Assembly (NCBI GenBank): GCA_038534135.1
Contig: JBCAXJ010000010.1
Coordinates: 1 to 64,000, forward strand
Direction of reading: 5' to 3'
From: Thermohalobaculum sp038534135
Lineage (GTDB): Bacteria; Pseudomonadota; Alphaproteobacteria; Rhodobacterales; Rhodobacteraceae
DNA length: 64,000 nt
The translations under genes were made by a program, and so were the position numbers. Shown in pieces: positions 18,641-26,692 of the stretch; positions within the stretch are counted from its first letter, which is position 1; every line of letters starts with the position of its first letter. The notes beneath the pieces were generated by a model, which saw only the letters and a list, made by a program, of their open reading frames with translations, made no database searches and was not told the origin of the DNA.

Positions 18641-19051
18641 TCAGGCGATCTTGCCGCCGCCGAGCGCGTCGTCGCGGCTGGAAATCAGTGTCCCATCTTC
18701 CGCGTAGGCGACAGCACCCTTGCGCATCTTTGCGATTGAAGCGAGTCGCCGACGCGCCTGTGCAAGGCCTTGCATCGCAGCGCGAATGATCTCCTCGTTT
18801 CGTCTGCTCGCTTCGATCAGTCGCCGAACCGCAATGACGACATCCGCAGTGCGCACGGCATTGCGCAGGGTCACTTCAAGGGTTTGCAGGATGCGGGTCT
18901 TGGTCTCGATCACGTCTGACAGGAACTGGTACTTTCCAGTCAGGAAAATCTCACGCTCCCGTTCAAGCACGACCATCGCCTGCTCGATCACATCCGCTGC
19001 AACCACTGATCCAGACGCCTCGTCGCGCCCGCTGGAACTCACATCACTCAC
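18641..19051 (-). CDS. FlgN-like flagellar protein (hypothetical)
   Basis: A 136-residue, almost entirely helical protein (EQAMVVLEREREIFLTGKYQFL, NEEIIRAAMQGL) with the size and heptad character of FlgN-type export chaperones. No signal peptide. It overlaps the upstream rod-binding gene by four bases (ATGA), and flagellin lies downstream on the same strand. The chaperone role for hook-associated proteins or flagellin is inference from fold type and context. Confidence 0.65.
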   Translation of the reverse strand: MSDVSSSGRDEASGSVVAADVIEQAMVVLEREREIFLTGKYQFLSDVIETKTRILQTLEVTLRNAVRTADVVIAVRRLIEASRRNEEIIRAAMQGLAQARRRLASIAKMRKGAVAYAEDGTLISSRDDALGGGKIA

Positions 19052-19368
19052 GTATCCATCCTCTCAAGCATCGCGCGGTAAACATGGTCGGCCAAACCAA
19101 AGGATCTGCTGGAACTGATGGCATCGGCATATTCCTGCACCAAAAACCCTGAGAACGCGGCTTCACCGGGCCCGCCATTGAACGCCTCGGGCATCTTGGC
19201 GACACCAGCGTGTTTCAGCATTTCTGCAAGAAAACTTGCTTCAAATTTCTCTGCAGCCGCGCGGACGCTGCTGTTTTGCAAGGTGGCGGGATCGACGGAT
19301 GCGCCGCCGATCAGGTTCGACAGCGGTGACGCTGCACGTGAACTCTGCAGTACTTCCAACTCGGACAT
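19048..19368 (-). CDS. Rod-binding protein, FlgJ N-terminal type
   Basis: A 106-residue protein matching the N-terminal rod-binding domain of FlgJ (AAEKFEASFLAEMLKHAG, AFSGFLVQEYADAIS) and lacking the muramidase domain, as is usual in alphaproteobacteria. The frame runs to 19395, but AGGAG sits six bases before the ATG at 19368, which I take as the start. It is coupled by a 4-base overlap with the FlgN-like gene and divergent from fliK. Confidence 0.85.
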   Translation of the reverse strand: MSELEVLQSSRAASPLSNLIGGASVDPATLQNSSVRAAAEKFEASFLAEMLKHAGVAKMPEAFNGGPGEAAFSGFLVQEYADAISSSRSFGLADHVYRAMLERMDT

Positions 19369-19469
19369 GAAACACTCCTGAACCGTCTCGGCCACGATCT
19401 CCTGTCAGGGTAAACAATCGGTAAGGCTTGACGGCTAAAGAGGCGGTAGTGAAACGAGTAGGTGCGGCG

Positions 19470-21011
19470 ATGAATTTGCCAGAAGTGTTGATGTCATCCG
19501 GTCCGCCGGCGGGAACGAAAACGCCGCCGGAGAAGAGCAACACGCGATCCGACAGCAAGGACTCGCGCTTTTCGGAGTCTGTCGACGCTGCTGAGCGCAC
19601 CTCCCGCAATGGATCGGAAAGCGCCGAGGCGGCCAAGACGACCGAGAGCGCAACCCCAACGGACGGACGGCAAAACCCCGATAATCCGGAACGAAAAGGC
19701 GGCAATCCACTCACCGAGACGGAGTCCGATTCAGACGCCGCGCAGCCAAATGCAGAGGTCCCGGCGGCGCTCGCAACGCCCGCGAACACGCCGACCACGT
19801 TCTCTGCCCTCGCGTTACCCAGCAGTCCTTCACCGAGGAGCCAGGAAACGGCGGGTCTGACCACGGTATCGGCCAATACGGCGCAGGAAGAGCAGTCAGT
19901 CCGCACAGTTTCTGTGCCAGCACAGTCCAAATCCTTGGAGCAAGTGCAGACTGGTTCTGACGGGAACCTGCTGAAAGCTCAGCCCGACACGGTCAGGCCC
20001 GGGCCTTCGCTGGCAACGCAGCCGGAAATCCAGACGCCCGGGACCTCTTCTACGAACCAGCCAGAAGCCGGTGCTAATCCCATTCCTCAGGTTCGAGCAG
20101 AAAAGGTCGCTGTCACCGCGCCTACTGTTCCCACGATCCCTACGGACCGAACGTCCAAGGTCGGCGATTCAAACATCAGGGTCAGAGTTTCCGAAGCTGC
20201 CGCGTCAGCTGATTCGACCGTCGCGCGTGACCAGCCGAAGACGGCGGGTCTGCAGAGCAATGCCACATCAGTTCCGCCAGACGCACGCCAACAGATCGTC
20301 CGTGAGGTCACTCCGAAGGAACGCCCGGTTGCCGCGCCAACTCTGACAAACGATGCCCAGGTTAATCTCGATCCCCAGGACGCAGACAGCATCAAGATCG
20401 AATCAGGACGCGCAGACGGCAAATTGTCTGTCCTCTCGGAACTCAACGGCTACCGAACCTTGGCCCAAGCGACCGGACCCACATCACCGACTGGCGCCGA
20501 GCGGTCTACTCCATTCGTTGTATCTGGAAGCTCAATTACCCCTGGACAGCAAAGTGCGCCAACGACGACCGTCTCTGCAGTACCGATCGCGAGTGCCCCG
20601 ATGGCCAACGAGGCAGTCGCGCGCAGTGCGGTCACGCAGATCGCGGCAGCTCTGAACACGCCATCCAACGCACGACGAATCGACCTCAGCCTAGATCCGC
20701 CAGAGTTGGGACGGATCGAAATCCAGATGGAAGTCGCAGAAGCAGGCATGAAAGCCATGCTCACGGCGGAACGCCACGCGACGGGCGATATGCTGAGACG
20801 TCAATCCGACCTGCTTATGCAGCAGCTCAATGACGCCGGTTTCGAGAGCGTCGACATATCCTTCGCTGATTTCACAGACGGACAAATGTTCGAAAGCGGG
20901 TCCGGTCAACCCGGAACCTCGGGAGGTGAAACAGAGTCTGCGCCCAATGAGCCTGCGCCCTCAGAGCGTCGGCAAAGTATAACCTCGAACGCAATGGACA
21001 TGCGTTTGTAA
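19470..21011 (+). CDS. fliK: Flagellar hook-length control protein FliK
   Basis: About 513 residues. Residues 1 to ~390 are a low-complexity Thr/Ser/Pro/Ala/Gln-rich ruler region; the C-terminal ~110 residues form the Flg_hook domain (RIDLSLDPPELGRIEIQMEV, ...QQLNDAGF). FliK measures the hook and switches export to filament substrates. The ATG at 19470 is preceded by AGGTG; an in-frame TTG at 19428 with AAGG before it is an alternative start. flgD follows after 15 bases. Confidence 0.9.
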   Translation: MNLPEVLMSSGPPAGTKTPPEKSNTRSDSKDSRFSESVDAAERTSRNGSESAEAAKTTESATPTDGRQNPDNPERKGGNPLTETESDSDAAQPNAEVPAALATPANTPTTFSALALPSSPSPRSQETAGLTTVSANTAQEEQSVRTVSVPAQSKSLEQVQTGSDGNLLKAQPDTVRPGPSLATQPEIQTPGTSSTNQPEAGANPIPQVRAEKVAVTAPTVPTIPTDRTSKVGDSNIRVRVSEAAASADSTVARDQPKTAGLQSNATSVPPDARQQIVREVTPKERPVAAPTLTNDAQVNLDPQDADSIKIESGRADGKLSVLSELNGYRTLAQATGPTSPTGAERSTPFVVSGSSITPGQQSAPTTTVSAVPIASAPMANEAVARSAVTQIAAALNTPSNARRIDLSLDPPELGRIEIQMEVAEAGMKAMLTAERHATGDMLRRQSDLLMQQLNDAGFESVDISFADFTDGQMFESGSGQPGTSGGETESAPNEPAPSERRQSITSNAMDMRL

Positions 21012-21026
21012 CGGGAGGATTTGAAC

Positions 21027-21719
21027 ATGGATGCCGCGCAACTTACGCCTTTGCTTCCGAACCCGGTCGGCACCGGATCGCGCTCGAACGAAACGCTCGA
21101 GGCGGCCAGCAGTGCAAGTGCTGACTTCGAAAGCTTTCTGACACTTCTTACCGCACAGCTCGAGAACCAGGATCCATTGGCTCCTTTGGATTCGACTGAG
21201 TTCATCGCGCAGCTGGCCAGTTTCTCGACAGTGGAACAGCAGATCGGGACGAACGAACGACTCGACCAGATCGCCGATCAATCGTTCAACAGAGACATCG
21301 CAGGTTTCGCCGCCTGGATTGGCAAAGCCGTTGCGACATCCGATGGTCGTTTCAACGCACGCGGAGAACAGATGGACTTCGGTTTGGCGTCTGTGGACGG
21401 CGCTGAAACGGCAACTGCAGTCATCAAGGACTCTCTGGGCAATACGATCCGAACGCTGCCTGTTGCGCTTGATGGATCCGAGGCTTTCTCGTGGGACGGA
21501 AAGAACAACGACGGCGAAGCTATTTTCGGCGAGGACTTCAGCGCCACGGTGGACTACTTCGGCGGCGGATCGGTCCTGGACACCTTGCCTGCACTGGTGC
21601 GGACCGAGGTGCTCGGTATCCGTGGTTCCGAGGATGGCGTTAAGCTCGATCTGTCGGACGGCCGGCGCTTAAGTCCCAATGACGTCGTCTCGGTGTCGGA
21701 TCTAGCCTTGACCAGCTAA
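21027..21719 (+). CDS. flgD: Flagellar hook capping protein FlgD
   Basis: A 230-residue hook scaffold protein. The conserved N-terminal segment FLTLLTAQLENQDPLAPLDSTEF and FSTVEQQ is followed by the FLN/Tudor-like region (FSWDGKNNDGE) and a C-terminal beta domain. GGGAGG at 21012-21017 lies before the ATG at 21027. It forms an operon with fliK. Confidence 0.94.
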   Translation: MDAAQLTPLLPNPVGTGSRSNETLEAASSASADFESFLTLLTAQLENQDPLAPLDSTEFIAQLASFSTVEQQIGTNERLDQIADQSFNRDIAGFAAWIGKAVATSDGRFNARGEQMDFGLASVDGAETATAVIKDSLGNTIRTLPVALDGSEAFSWDGKNNDGEAIFGEDFSATVDYFGGGSVLDTLPALVRTEVLGIRGSEDGVKLDLSDGRRLSPNDVVSVSDLALTS

Positions 21720-22177
21720 CAAACGATACCGACGATCGTGAATGCTATCGCTGGACCGGTCGCCGGGTCGAACGCAGGTATCGTTGCCGACCTGACCCCG
21801 CCTACCGGTCGAGCGTGACGCGAAGGCTTACCTGACCAATGGCGCCCCGGATGGAGTATTCTCGGCATCTGGATGAGCACCGCCGCGGAACTCTTTGTCT
21901 CCGCGCGGCAGAGCAATCTGGGCGCATCTCTATGCCAAAAGGCGAAATCCGTCGACGCTTCACACACTTCATGGTCACGAGTTAATGTGGCCGGGTCTCT
22001 CTCGGTTAGACGCCGCAACAGTCCGCACTGGTTCGCACCGCATATTGTGGCACGGATCTTCTGTGAGGGTGCGAATTCATCCCCGTCGGCATCCCGCAGA
22101 GACGGTCACGTCAATCGTTCGATACGCCTCCCGAGAAAGGGGCTCCCGGCTCAATCGGGCAACACGCTATCACTACA
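21720..22177. other. Gene-free interval after flgD
   Basis: About 460 bases between the end of flgD (rightward) and the end of the 2-hydroxyacid dehydrogenase gene (leftward). Open frames here have no protein-like composition and I see no RNA gene or strong hairpin. It may be decayed sequence. Confidence 0.4.
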
Positions 22178-23119
22178 TCACATGATCGGCGTCAGCAGCG
22201 GACGTCCTTCGAACTGCGCACACAGATTGTCGACTACAAGCATGCCCATGCCCTTCCGGGTCTTCCATGTGGCTGAACCCTGGTGCGGCGACAACACGAC
22301 GTTATCCATGTCGAACAACGCCTCAGGCACGGATGGTTCCGATTCGAACACGTCTAACGCAGCACCTCCCAGGGCACCCGTCCCGAGCAATTCCACCATC
22401 GCCGTTTCGTCGATCAGCGTGCCGCGCGCGACGTTGACAAGCGCGCCTTCCGGTCCCAGGGCCTCCATTACTTTGCGCGAGACGATCGCGCGGGTCTGCG
22501 CGGTCCCCGGTGCAATCACCACCATCCAGTCGCAGTCGCGGGCCATGTCCTCGAGATCGGCGTAATACGGATAGGGCTGGTGCGCCTGCTCACTGCGCCC
22601 GTGGTAGACGACCCGCATCCGCATGGCCTGACACCGTACTGCGATCTCCTTGCCGATCCGTCCGAGGCCCAGGATGCCGACGGTCTTGCCGGTCAACTCG
22701 GCGGTGTAGGTGAAGGCGCCGTCCGTGACCCAGCGCCCTGCCCGTACATATGCGTCGGCCTGCGGAATTTTGCGCGCCAAGCCCAGCATCAACGCCATTG
22801 TCAGCTCGGCAACAGCGTCGTTCAGCACGTCCGGCGTGTTCGTCACCCGCAGGCCGCGTGCCTTCGCGGCGTCCAGATCGACCGCATCGTACCCGACCGA
22901 ACAACACCCGATGATCTGCGCGTTCGGGCACCGCTCCATCAGATCGGCCTTGCATCCGACGACGCCGTCCGTCGCAATGGCGTCGATGGACGGGCCGACC
23001 TCGGCAATCAAGGCGTCCGGATCGTCGGCCTCCCAAAGCACATGGACATTGAACCGCTCGCGCATCTCGGGCAGCACCGTCGTCAACATCGGTGCGATCA
23101 CCAGCACGTTCTTCTTCAT
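22178..23119 (-). CDS. D-isomer-specific 2-hydroxyacid dehydrogenase
   Basis: A 313-residue NAD(P)-dependent dehydrogenase of the GyaR/hydroxypyruvate reductase type, interconverting 2-oxoacids and D-2-hydroxyacids. It has the Rossmann motif GILGLGRIGKEIA, the substrate-binding NVARGTLIDE segment, and the catalytic His in LSPHQGSAT. A much longer frame is open upstream, but GGAGAG lies 7 bases before the ATG at 23119. It is the last gene of a likely denD-EamA-dehydrogenase operon, so a tetronate- or glyoxylate-derived substrate is plausible but unproven. Confidence 0.92.
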   Translation of the reverse strand: MKKNVLVIAPMLTTVLPEMRERFNVHVLWEADDPDALIAEVGPSIDAIATDGVVGCKADLMERCPNAQIIGCCSVGYDAVDLDAAKARGLRVTNTPDVLNDAVAELTMALMLGLARKIPQADAYVRAGRWVTDGAFTYTAELTGKTVGILGLGRIGKEIAVRCQAMRMRVVYHGRSEQAHQPYPYYADLEDMARDCDWMVVIAPGTAQTRAIVSRKVMEALGPEGALVNVARGTLIDETAMVELLGTGALGGAALDVFESEPSVPEALFDMDNVVLSPHQGSATWKTRKGMGMLVVDNLCAQFEGRPLLTPIM

Positions 23120-23154
23120 TTTTTCTCTCCCTCGATGCGGGCATCCCAAGGCGC

Positions 23155-24081
23155 TCAGGCCGAGAGGTCGCCCCTCAGATGACGCTCGCGCCACCAGATG
23201 TAGATGCCGCTTGCAATGACGATTGGGGCCCCAAGCCCGATCCAGATGCTGGGCGGTTGATGAAAGATCAACCAGCTTGACGCGGTCATGTAAAGCAGTT
23301 GGACATAGATAAAAGGGGCCAGGACGGCGGCAGGGGCGTATCGGTGCGCGGTTGTCAGCATCTGGTGGCCCGACCATCCCATCACCCCCATGGCCCCGAA
23401 CAAGATCCAGGCGAGCGGTGTCGCGGGCAGTTCCCAGTTCAGTATTGCAAGCGGGACCAGCAGAACGGTCGCGACCAGTCCAGAATAGAGCTGTTGCGTG
23501 TTGGTGGAATCCACGCCAGCCAACCGGCGCGTCAGCACGGTGTAGATCGCGGCAAAGAACGCGGCACCGAACGAGACCAGCATGGCCCAGTGAAAATCGC
23601 CGGTCCATGGCCGGGTGACGACGAGAATCCCGCAAAAGCCGACGGCAATCGCCGACCAACGGCGCAGGCCGACCTTCTCGCCCAGCATAGGAACCGAGAG
23701 TGCGCAGATGAAAATCGGGATCATGAACAGGATCGTCGACGTCAGCGTGAGTGGCAGGTACCCGACCGCGATGAAGTTGAGGATGGTCGACCCGCCCAGG
23801 CAGACCCCGCGCACGATCTCGAGCCCCGGCGCGCTGGTGTGCAGGCTGGCCGTACCCTGCTGCGGCAGGATGAGCGCTGCCACGATAACCAAATGAACCG
23901 TGTAGCGTGCAAACGCCGCCATCAGGGGGGACATGCCTTCGGTCACCAGCATCTTGGCCGAGCTGTCCAGCACGGTGAAGCAGGCGAAGGCCGCCATCAT
24001 CAGCGCGATTGCAAAGCCGCGCCGGTCTTCGCGTGGTTTCGTCGTGACAGCGTGAATGCCCGGATAGCGCCAGCCGGCCAT
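23155..24081 (-). CDS. DMT superfamily (EamA) transporter
   Basis: A 308-residue integral membrane protein with about ten hydrophobic segments in two EamA repeats (LMMAAFACFTVLDSSAKML; ILFGAMGVMGWSGHQML). Such proteins export or import small metabolites. Its start overlaps the denD stop (TGATG), so it is translated with denD; a role in moving a sugar acid is inferred from that linkage. Confidence 0.88.
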   Translation of the reverse strand: MAGWRYPGIHAVTTKPREDRRGFAIALMMAAFACFTVLDSSAKMLVTEGMSPLMAAFARYTVHLVIVAALILPQQGTASLHTSAPGLEIVRGVCLGGSTILNFIAVGYLPLTLTSTILFMIPIFICALSVPMLGEKVGLRRWSAIAVGFCGILVVTRPWTGDFHWAMLVSFGAAFFAAIYTVLTRRLAGVDSTNTQQLYSGLVATVLLVPLAILNWELPATPLAWILFGAMGVMGWSGHQMLTTAHRYAPAAVLAPFIYVQLLYMTASSWLIFHQPPSIWIGLGAPIVIASGIYIWWRERHLRGDLSA

Positions 24082-25049
24082 CAGGCAGAAACCGGGGCTG
24101 CGTCATCATCGAGGAACCAGCGCACGCTGTCCTCGAAGCTTTTGTCGGCGTGGAACCCAAGCCCCAAAGCCTTGGCCGGATTGATGTGCGCCCGCCACGA
24201 ACCAACGACGGCCGTGACCGCCGGATCCGGGTTCCAGGTGATGCGGGCTTCGGGATCAGGGCCTGCCACGCGTGTCATCGCGTCGATCATCTCGCGCACG
24301 CTGTCGGTGCGGCCTGGCAGTGCGAAACAGCGGTTCAGGCCCAGATCGGCGGCATCGACCTCAGCGGCGTGCAAAAGGTTGCGGATCACGGTGCGGGGCG
24401 CGGAATGCCAGATCGGATAGTCCTCGGACACCGGGCAGTTCGATGCCTGCCCCTGCAACGGCTCGCGGAAGATCGAGGACATGAAGCCCGACGCCGCGGC
24501 GTTCGGCTTGCCGGGCCGGATCGTGATCGTCGGCAGACGAACGCCGCGCCCATCCAGAAAACCCTTGCGCGAATAGTCGTTCAACAGCAGTTCCGCCGCG
24601 GCCTTCTGGGTGCCATAGGACGTCTGGGGATTCAGCGCTGACCAATCCTCGATCGGATCGGGCACCTCGCCTCCGTAGACGACGACCGAGGACGTGAAGA
24701 CCGTGACAGGCGTCCGCCCCGACGCCCGCGCCGCTTCGAACACATTGAGCGATCCTTGGAGGTTGATGCGCACTCCGAGGTCGAACTCGGCCTCGGCCTG
24801 ACCCGAAACGATGGCGGCGAGATGATAAACCACATTGGCGTCTGAAAGGGCCTTCGTGACTGCGCCAGCCTCGGTGATGTCGAGCGCGACCGTCTCAACC
24901 GGAAACTCGGCCGCAACAGCTGGCGGCGCGGTGAGATCGGCCAGCAAAACCGATGTGATGGTCGTGCCGCACAGCCTGCCCTGTCCCGCCAGTGCGCGCG
25001 CGAGCTTCTGGCCGAGGAAGCCACCCCCTCCGAGAATGACGACGCGCAT
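24081..25049 (-). CDS. denD: D-erythronate dehydrogenase-like SDR
   Basis: A 322-residue extended short-chain dehydrogenase with GGGGFLGQKLA at the N-terminus (Rossmann loop) and the YGTQKAAAE catalytic Tyr-Lys pair. The pattern VYHLAAIVSGQAEAEFDLG and the overall length match DenD, which oxidises D-erythronate to 2-oxo-tetronate in tetronate catabolism. The other pathway genes (OtnK kinase, OtnI isomerase, OtnC aldolase) are not next to it here. Operon partner: the EamA transporter. Confidence 0.82.
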   Translation of the reverse strand: MRVVILGGGGFLGQKLARALAGQGRLCGTTITSVLLADLTAPPAVAAEFPVETVALDITEAGAVTKALSDANVVYHLAAIVSGQAEAEFDLGVRINLQGSLNVFEAARASGRTPVTVFTSSVVVYGGEVPDPIEDWSALNPQTSYGTQKAAAELLLNDYSRKGFLDGRGVRLPTITIRPGKPNAAASGFMSSIFREPLQGQASNCPVSEDYPIWHSAPRTVIRNLLHAAEVDAADLGLNRCFALPGRTDSVREMIDAMTRVAGPDPEARITWNPDPAVTAVVGSWRAHINPAKALGLGFHADKSFEDSVRWFLDDDAAPVSA

Positions 25050-25151
25050 GTGGAGTTCCTTCCATGTCGAATGTGCAGGCCGAGCGCCGATGGGATGACG
25101 CGGAGGTACACAGGTAAGGCTCTGGGGGAAAGTATGATGTTGGTGAGGCGG

Positions 25152-26216
25152 CTAGACGCGATCGAGAACCTTCACCATGCAGCGGGGGCCGCCCATCGCC
25201 TCGGCCAGTTGCATCATACCGGGGATCGGCGCGACGTCAAAACCAAGGTCGCGCCAGATACTCGCGTTGGCCTCGTCAAGCGCTGCCAGTTCCGGCCAGC
25301 TTTCGTTGGCAAAACATGGCAGAAGGATCGACGTATCATCAACCAGCACATTGTTGACCGGCAGGTGGAACCAGCGCCGATAGGACTGTTCGGGCCGGTC
25401 GACCCAGGCCAGCGGCTGCGGAGTGCGGATCACTTCGGCGCCTGCCTGCTCGAGCAGCGTAGCGATCTCGTCGAAGGCAAGCGGCTGTGCGTGCGGCCAG
25501 AGCGGATGACCGATCACGTCAGCGCCGCGCTTGGGACAGCCGACCAGGAACCTCGGCGTGTCACCCGAGCATCCGGCGGCGGCAATCATGTGGTCGAGAT
25601 GGAAGATCGGCTGATGCGCTTCGGGGTCGCTCAGGTAATTCAGGGTTTCCTGCCAACCGGACATCGGTCGATTGGTGGATCGGGTCACTTCGGGGGCGCA
25701 GGGCTCGGACGTGCCGACCGGCACAACGGTGCGCGCTGGATCGAAGCGTCTGAGAGCGTCGACATGCCCGGCCGACCCGGCGCTGACGAGGGCCAAGCTG
25801 CCGTTTGCGATCGTGTTCCCACCATCGACATGCAGCGCGGCCTCTTCAACACGCAAGCCCAACTCGCCGAGGAGATGTCGCGCCAGGGACAGGTCATCGT
25901 ACCGGTCGAACACGGGCGACAGAGCGGCGGTTCCGTCGTCACGAATCAGGATCGGGTCCTGCAACCAAAGCGAGAAATTCAGGCCATCCGGCGCAACATG
26001 AAGTCTTGCGCATTCGCTGCGGTCAGCCTGGCCCAGCCACTGGCGCACCCGGTCCTGCACGGCGGCATCGGCGATGATCTCGACGGTCGCGGTCTTGGGA
26101 AGTGCTGCGAGAACGGATTGGATCGCCTCTGGAAACGTCTCGGCGCTGTGCGGCGAGATGGCGATCGCGACGCGGGCGATGCGGCCCGCGCAATCGTCCA
26201 GGAGAGGTGCCGTCAT
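25152..26216 (-). CDS. Peptidylarginine deiminase-fold (guanidino-modifying) enzyme
   Basis: A 354-residue member of the guanidine-modifying superfamily (agmatine deiminase / bacterial PAD type). Candidate catalytic residues are all present: D87 in LWLQDP, D131-G-G-N134 (the EGGN position), H206-L-D208, and C346 in GGPRCMV near the C-terminus. Enzymes of this fold hydrolyse or transfer guanidino groups, e.g. arginine to citrulline. The frame extends 50 residues upstream, but that part merely overlaps the peptide gene in another frame; the ATG at 26216, with GAGG overlapping the preceding stop, is preferred. It starts 16 bases after an Arg-repeat GG-leader peptide gene, suggesting the peptide as substrate. 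It could instead act on free agmatine or arginine. Confidence 0.75.
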   Translation of the reverse strand: MTAPLLDDCAGRIARVAIAISPHSAETFPEAIQSVLAALPKTATVEIIADAAVQDRVRQWLGQADRSECARLHVAPDGLNFSLWLQDPILIRDDGTAALSPVFDRYDDLSLARHLLGELGLRVEEAALHVDGGNTIANGSLALVSAGSAGHVDALRRFDPARTVVPVGTSEPCAPEVTRSTNRPMSGWQETLNYLSDPEAHQPIFHLDHMIAAAGCSGDTPRFLVGCPKRGADVIGHPLWPHAQPLAFDEIATLLEQAGAEVIRTPQPLAWVDRPEQSYRRWFHLPVNNVLVDDTSILLPCFANESWPELAALDEANASIWRDLGFDVAPIPGMMQLAEAMGGPRCMVKVLDRV

Positions 26217-26232
26217 CTGGCCGGGCCGGGCC

Positions 26233-26487
26233 TCAACCCTTTTTGCGGATGCCCTCGACGCGAATGCCGACCTTGCGGACCCCGGTTTCACGAATGCCCG
26301 TCTGGCGAACACCCGTCTTGCGAACGCCGCCGACCGGATTGCCCTCGACCCGTACACCCATGACACGCTGCATATCGAGCCCGCCCGGTGTCGAGGCCAT
26401 GCGGATCTTCATGTCCGGAGAGAACCCACCGCTTGTCGCGTCCAGATCCGTGTCTTCGATCTCTTCCGGCTTGGATTTGTCAGCCAT
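26233..26487 (-). CDS. GG-leader small peptide with Gly-Ile/Val-Arg pentapeptide repeats
   Basis: An 84-residue basic peptide. Residues 1-21 form an acidic leader (PEEIEDTDLDATSGG) that ends in a double-glycine site, as in bacteriocin/RiPP leaders cut by C39 peptidases. The rest is a core; residues 44-84 are eight pentapeptide units, six or seven of form G-[IV]-R-x-x (GVRKT, GVRQT, GIRET, GVRKV, GIRVE, GIRKK). GGAGG is correctly placed before the ATG at 26487. The same leader occurs in two other peptides at 40714-41163. The deiminase-fold gene follows 16 bases downstream. I know of no described family with this core; precursor status is inference. Confidence 0.75.
   Translation of the reverse strand: MADKSKPEEIEDTDLDATSGGFSPDMKIRMASTPGGLDMQRVMGVRVEGNPVGGVRKTGVRQTGIRETGVRKVGIRVEGIRKKG
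26236..26358 (-). repeat. Eight 15-bp coding tandem repeats
   Basis: Period-15 repeats encode the G-[IV]-R-x-x units of the peptide. Nucleotide copies have diverged while Gly, Ile/Val and Arg positions are kept, which suggests selection on the amino acids rather than a recent slippage array. Confidence 0.75.
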
Positions 26488-26692
26488 CCTATCCTCCACT
26501 GCGCCATCGGCATGGGGGCAGGTTACCATGTGGCCGCATCGCGTCAGTAGCAAATGATACAGGCGGTTTAGGCCGCTCGAACGGCGCGCTGACGCGCGCA
26601 GTTCTCGGGAGCCTACCAGGCCCGCCACCACCCCCGCCGCCTCCGGCGTGCTGCGCACGCCAGAGCCGGGCGGCGGATGGCAGCGGGTCAGC

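Noticed and set aside
23120..24205. N-terminal extension of the 2-hydroxyacid dehydrogenase to 675 residues
   Set aside because: The extension overlaps the EamA gene on the same strand in another frame, and a good ribosome site lies before 23119.
26217..26366. 50-residue N-terminal extension of the deiminase
   Set aside because: It overlaps the peptide gene in another frame and its Arg/Ala repeats only mirror the peptide's 15-bp repeat; the ATG at 26216 fits the fold.
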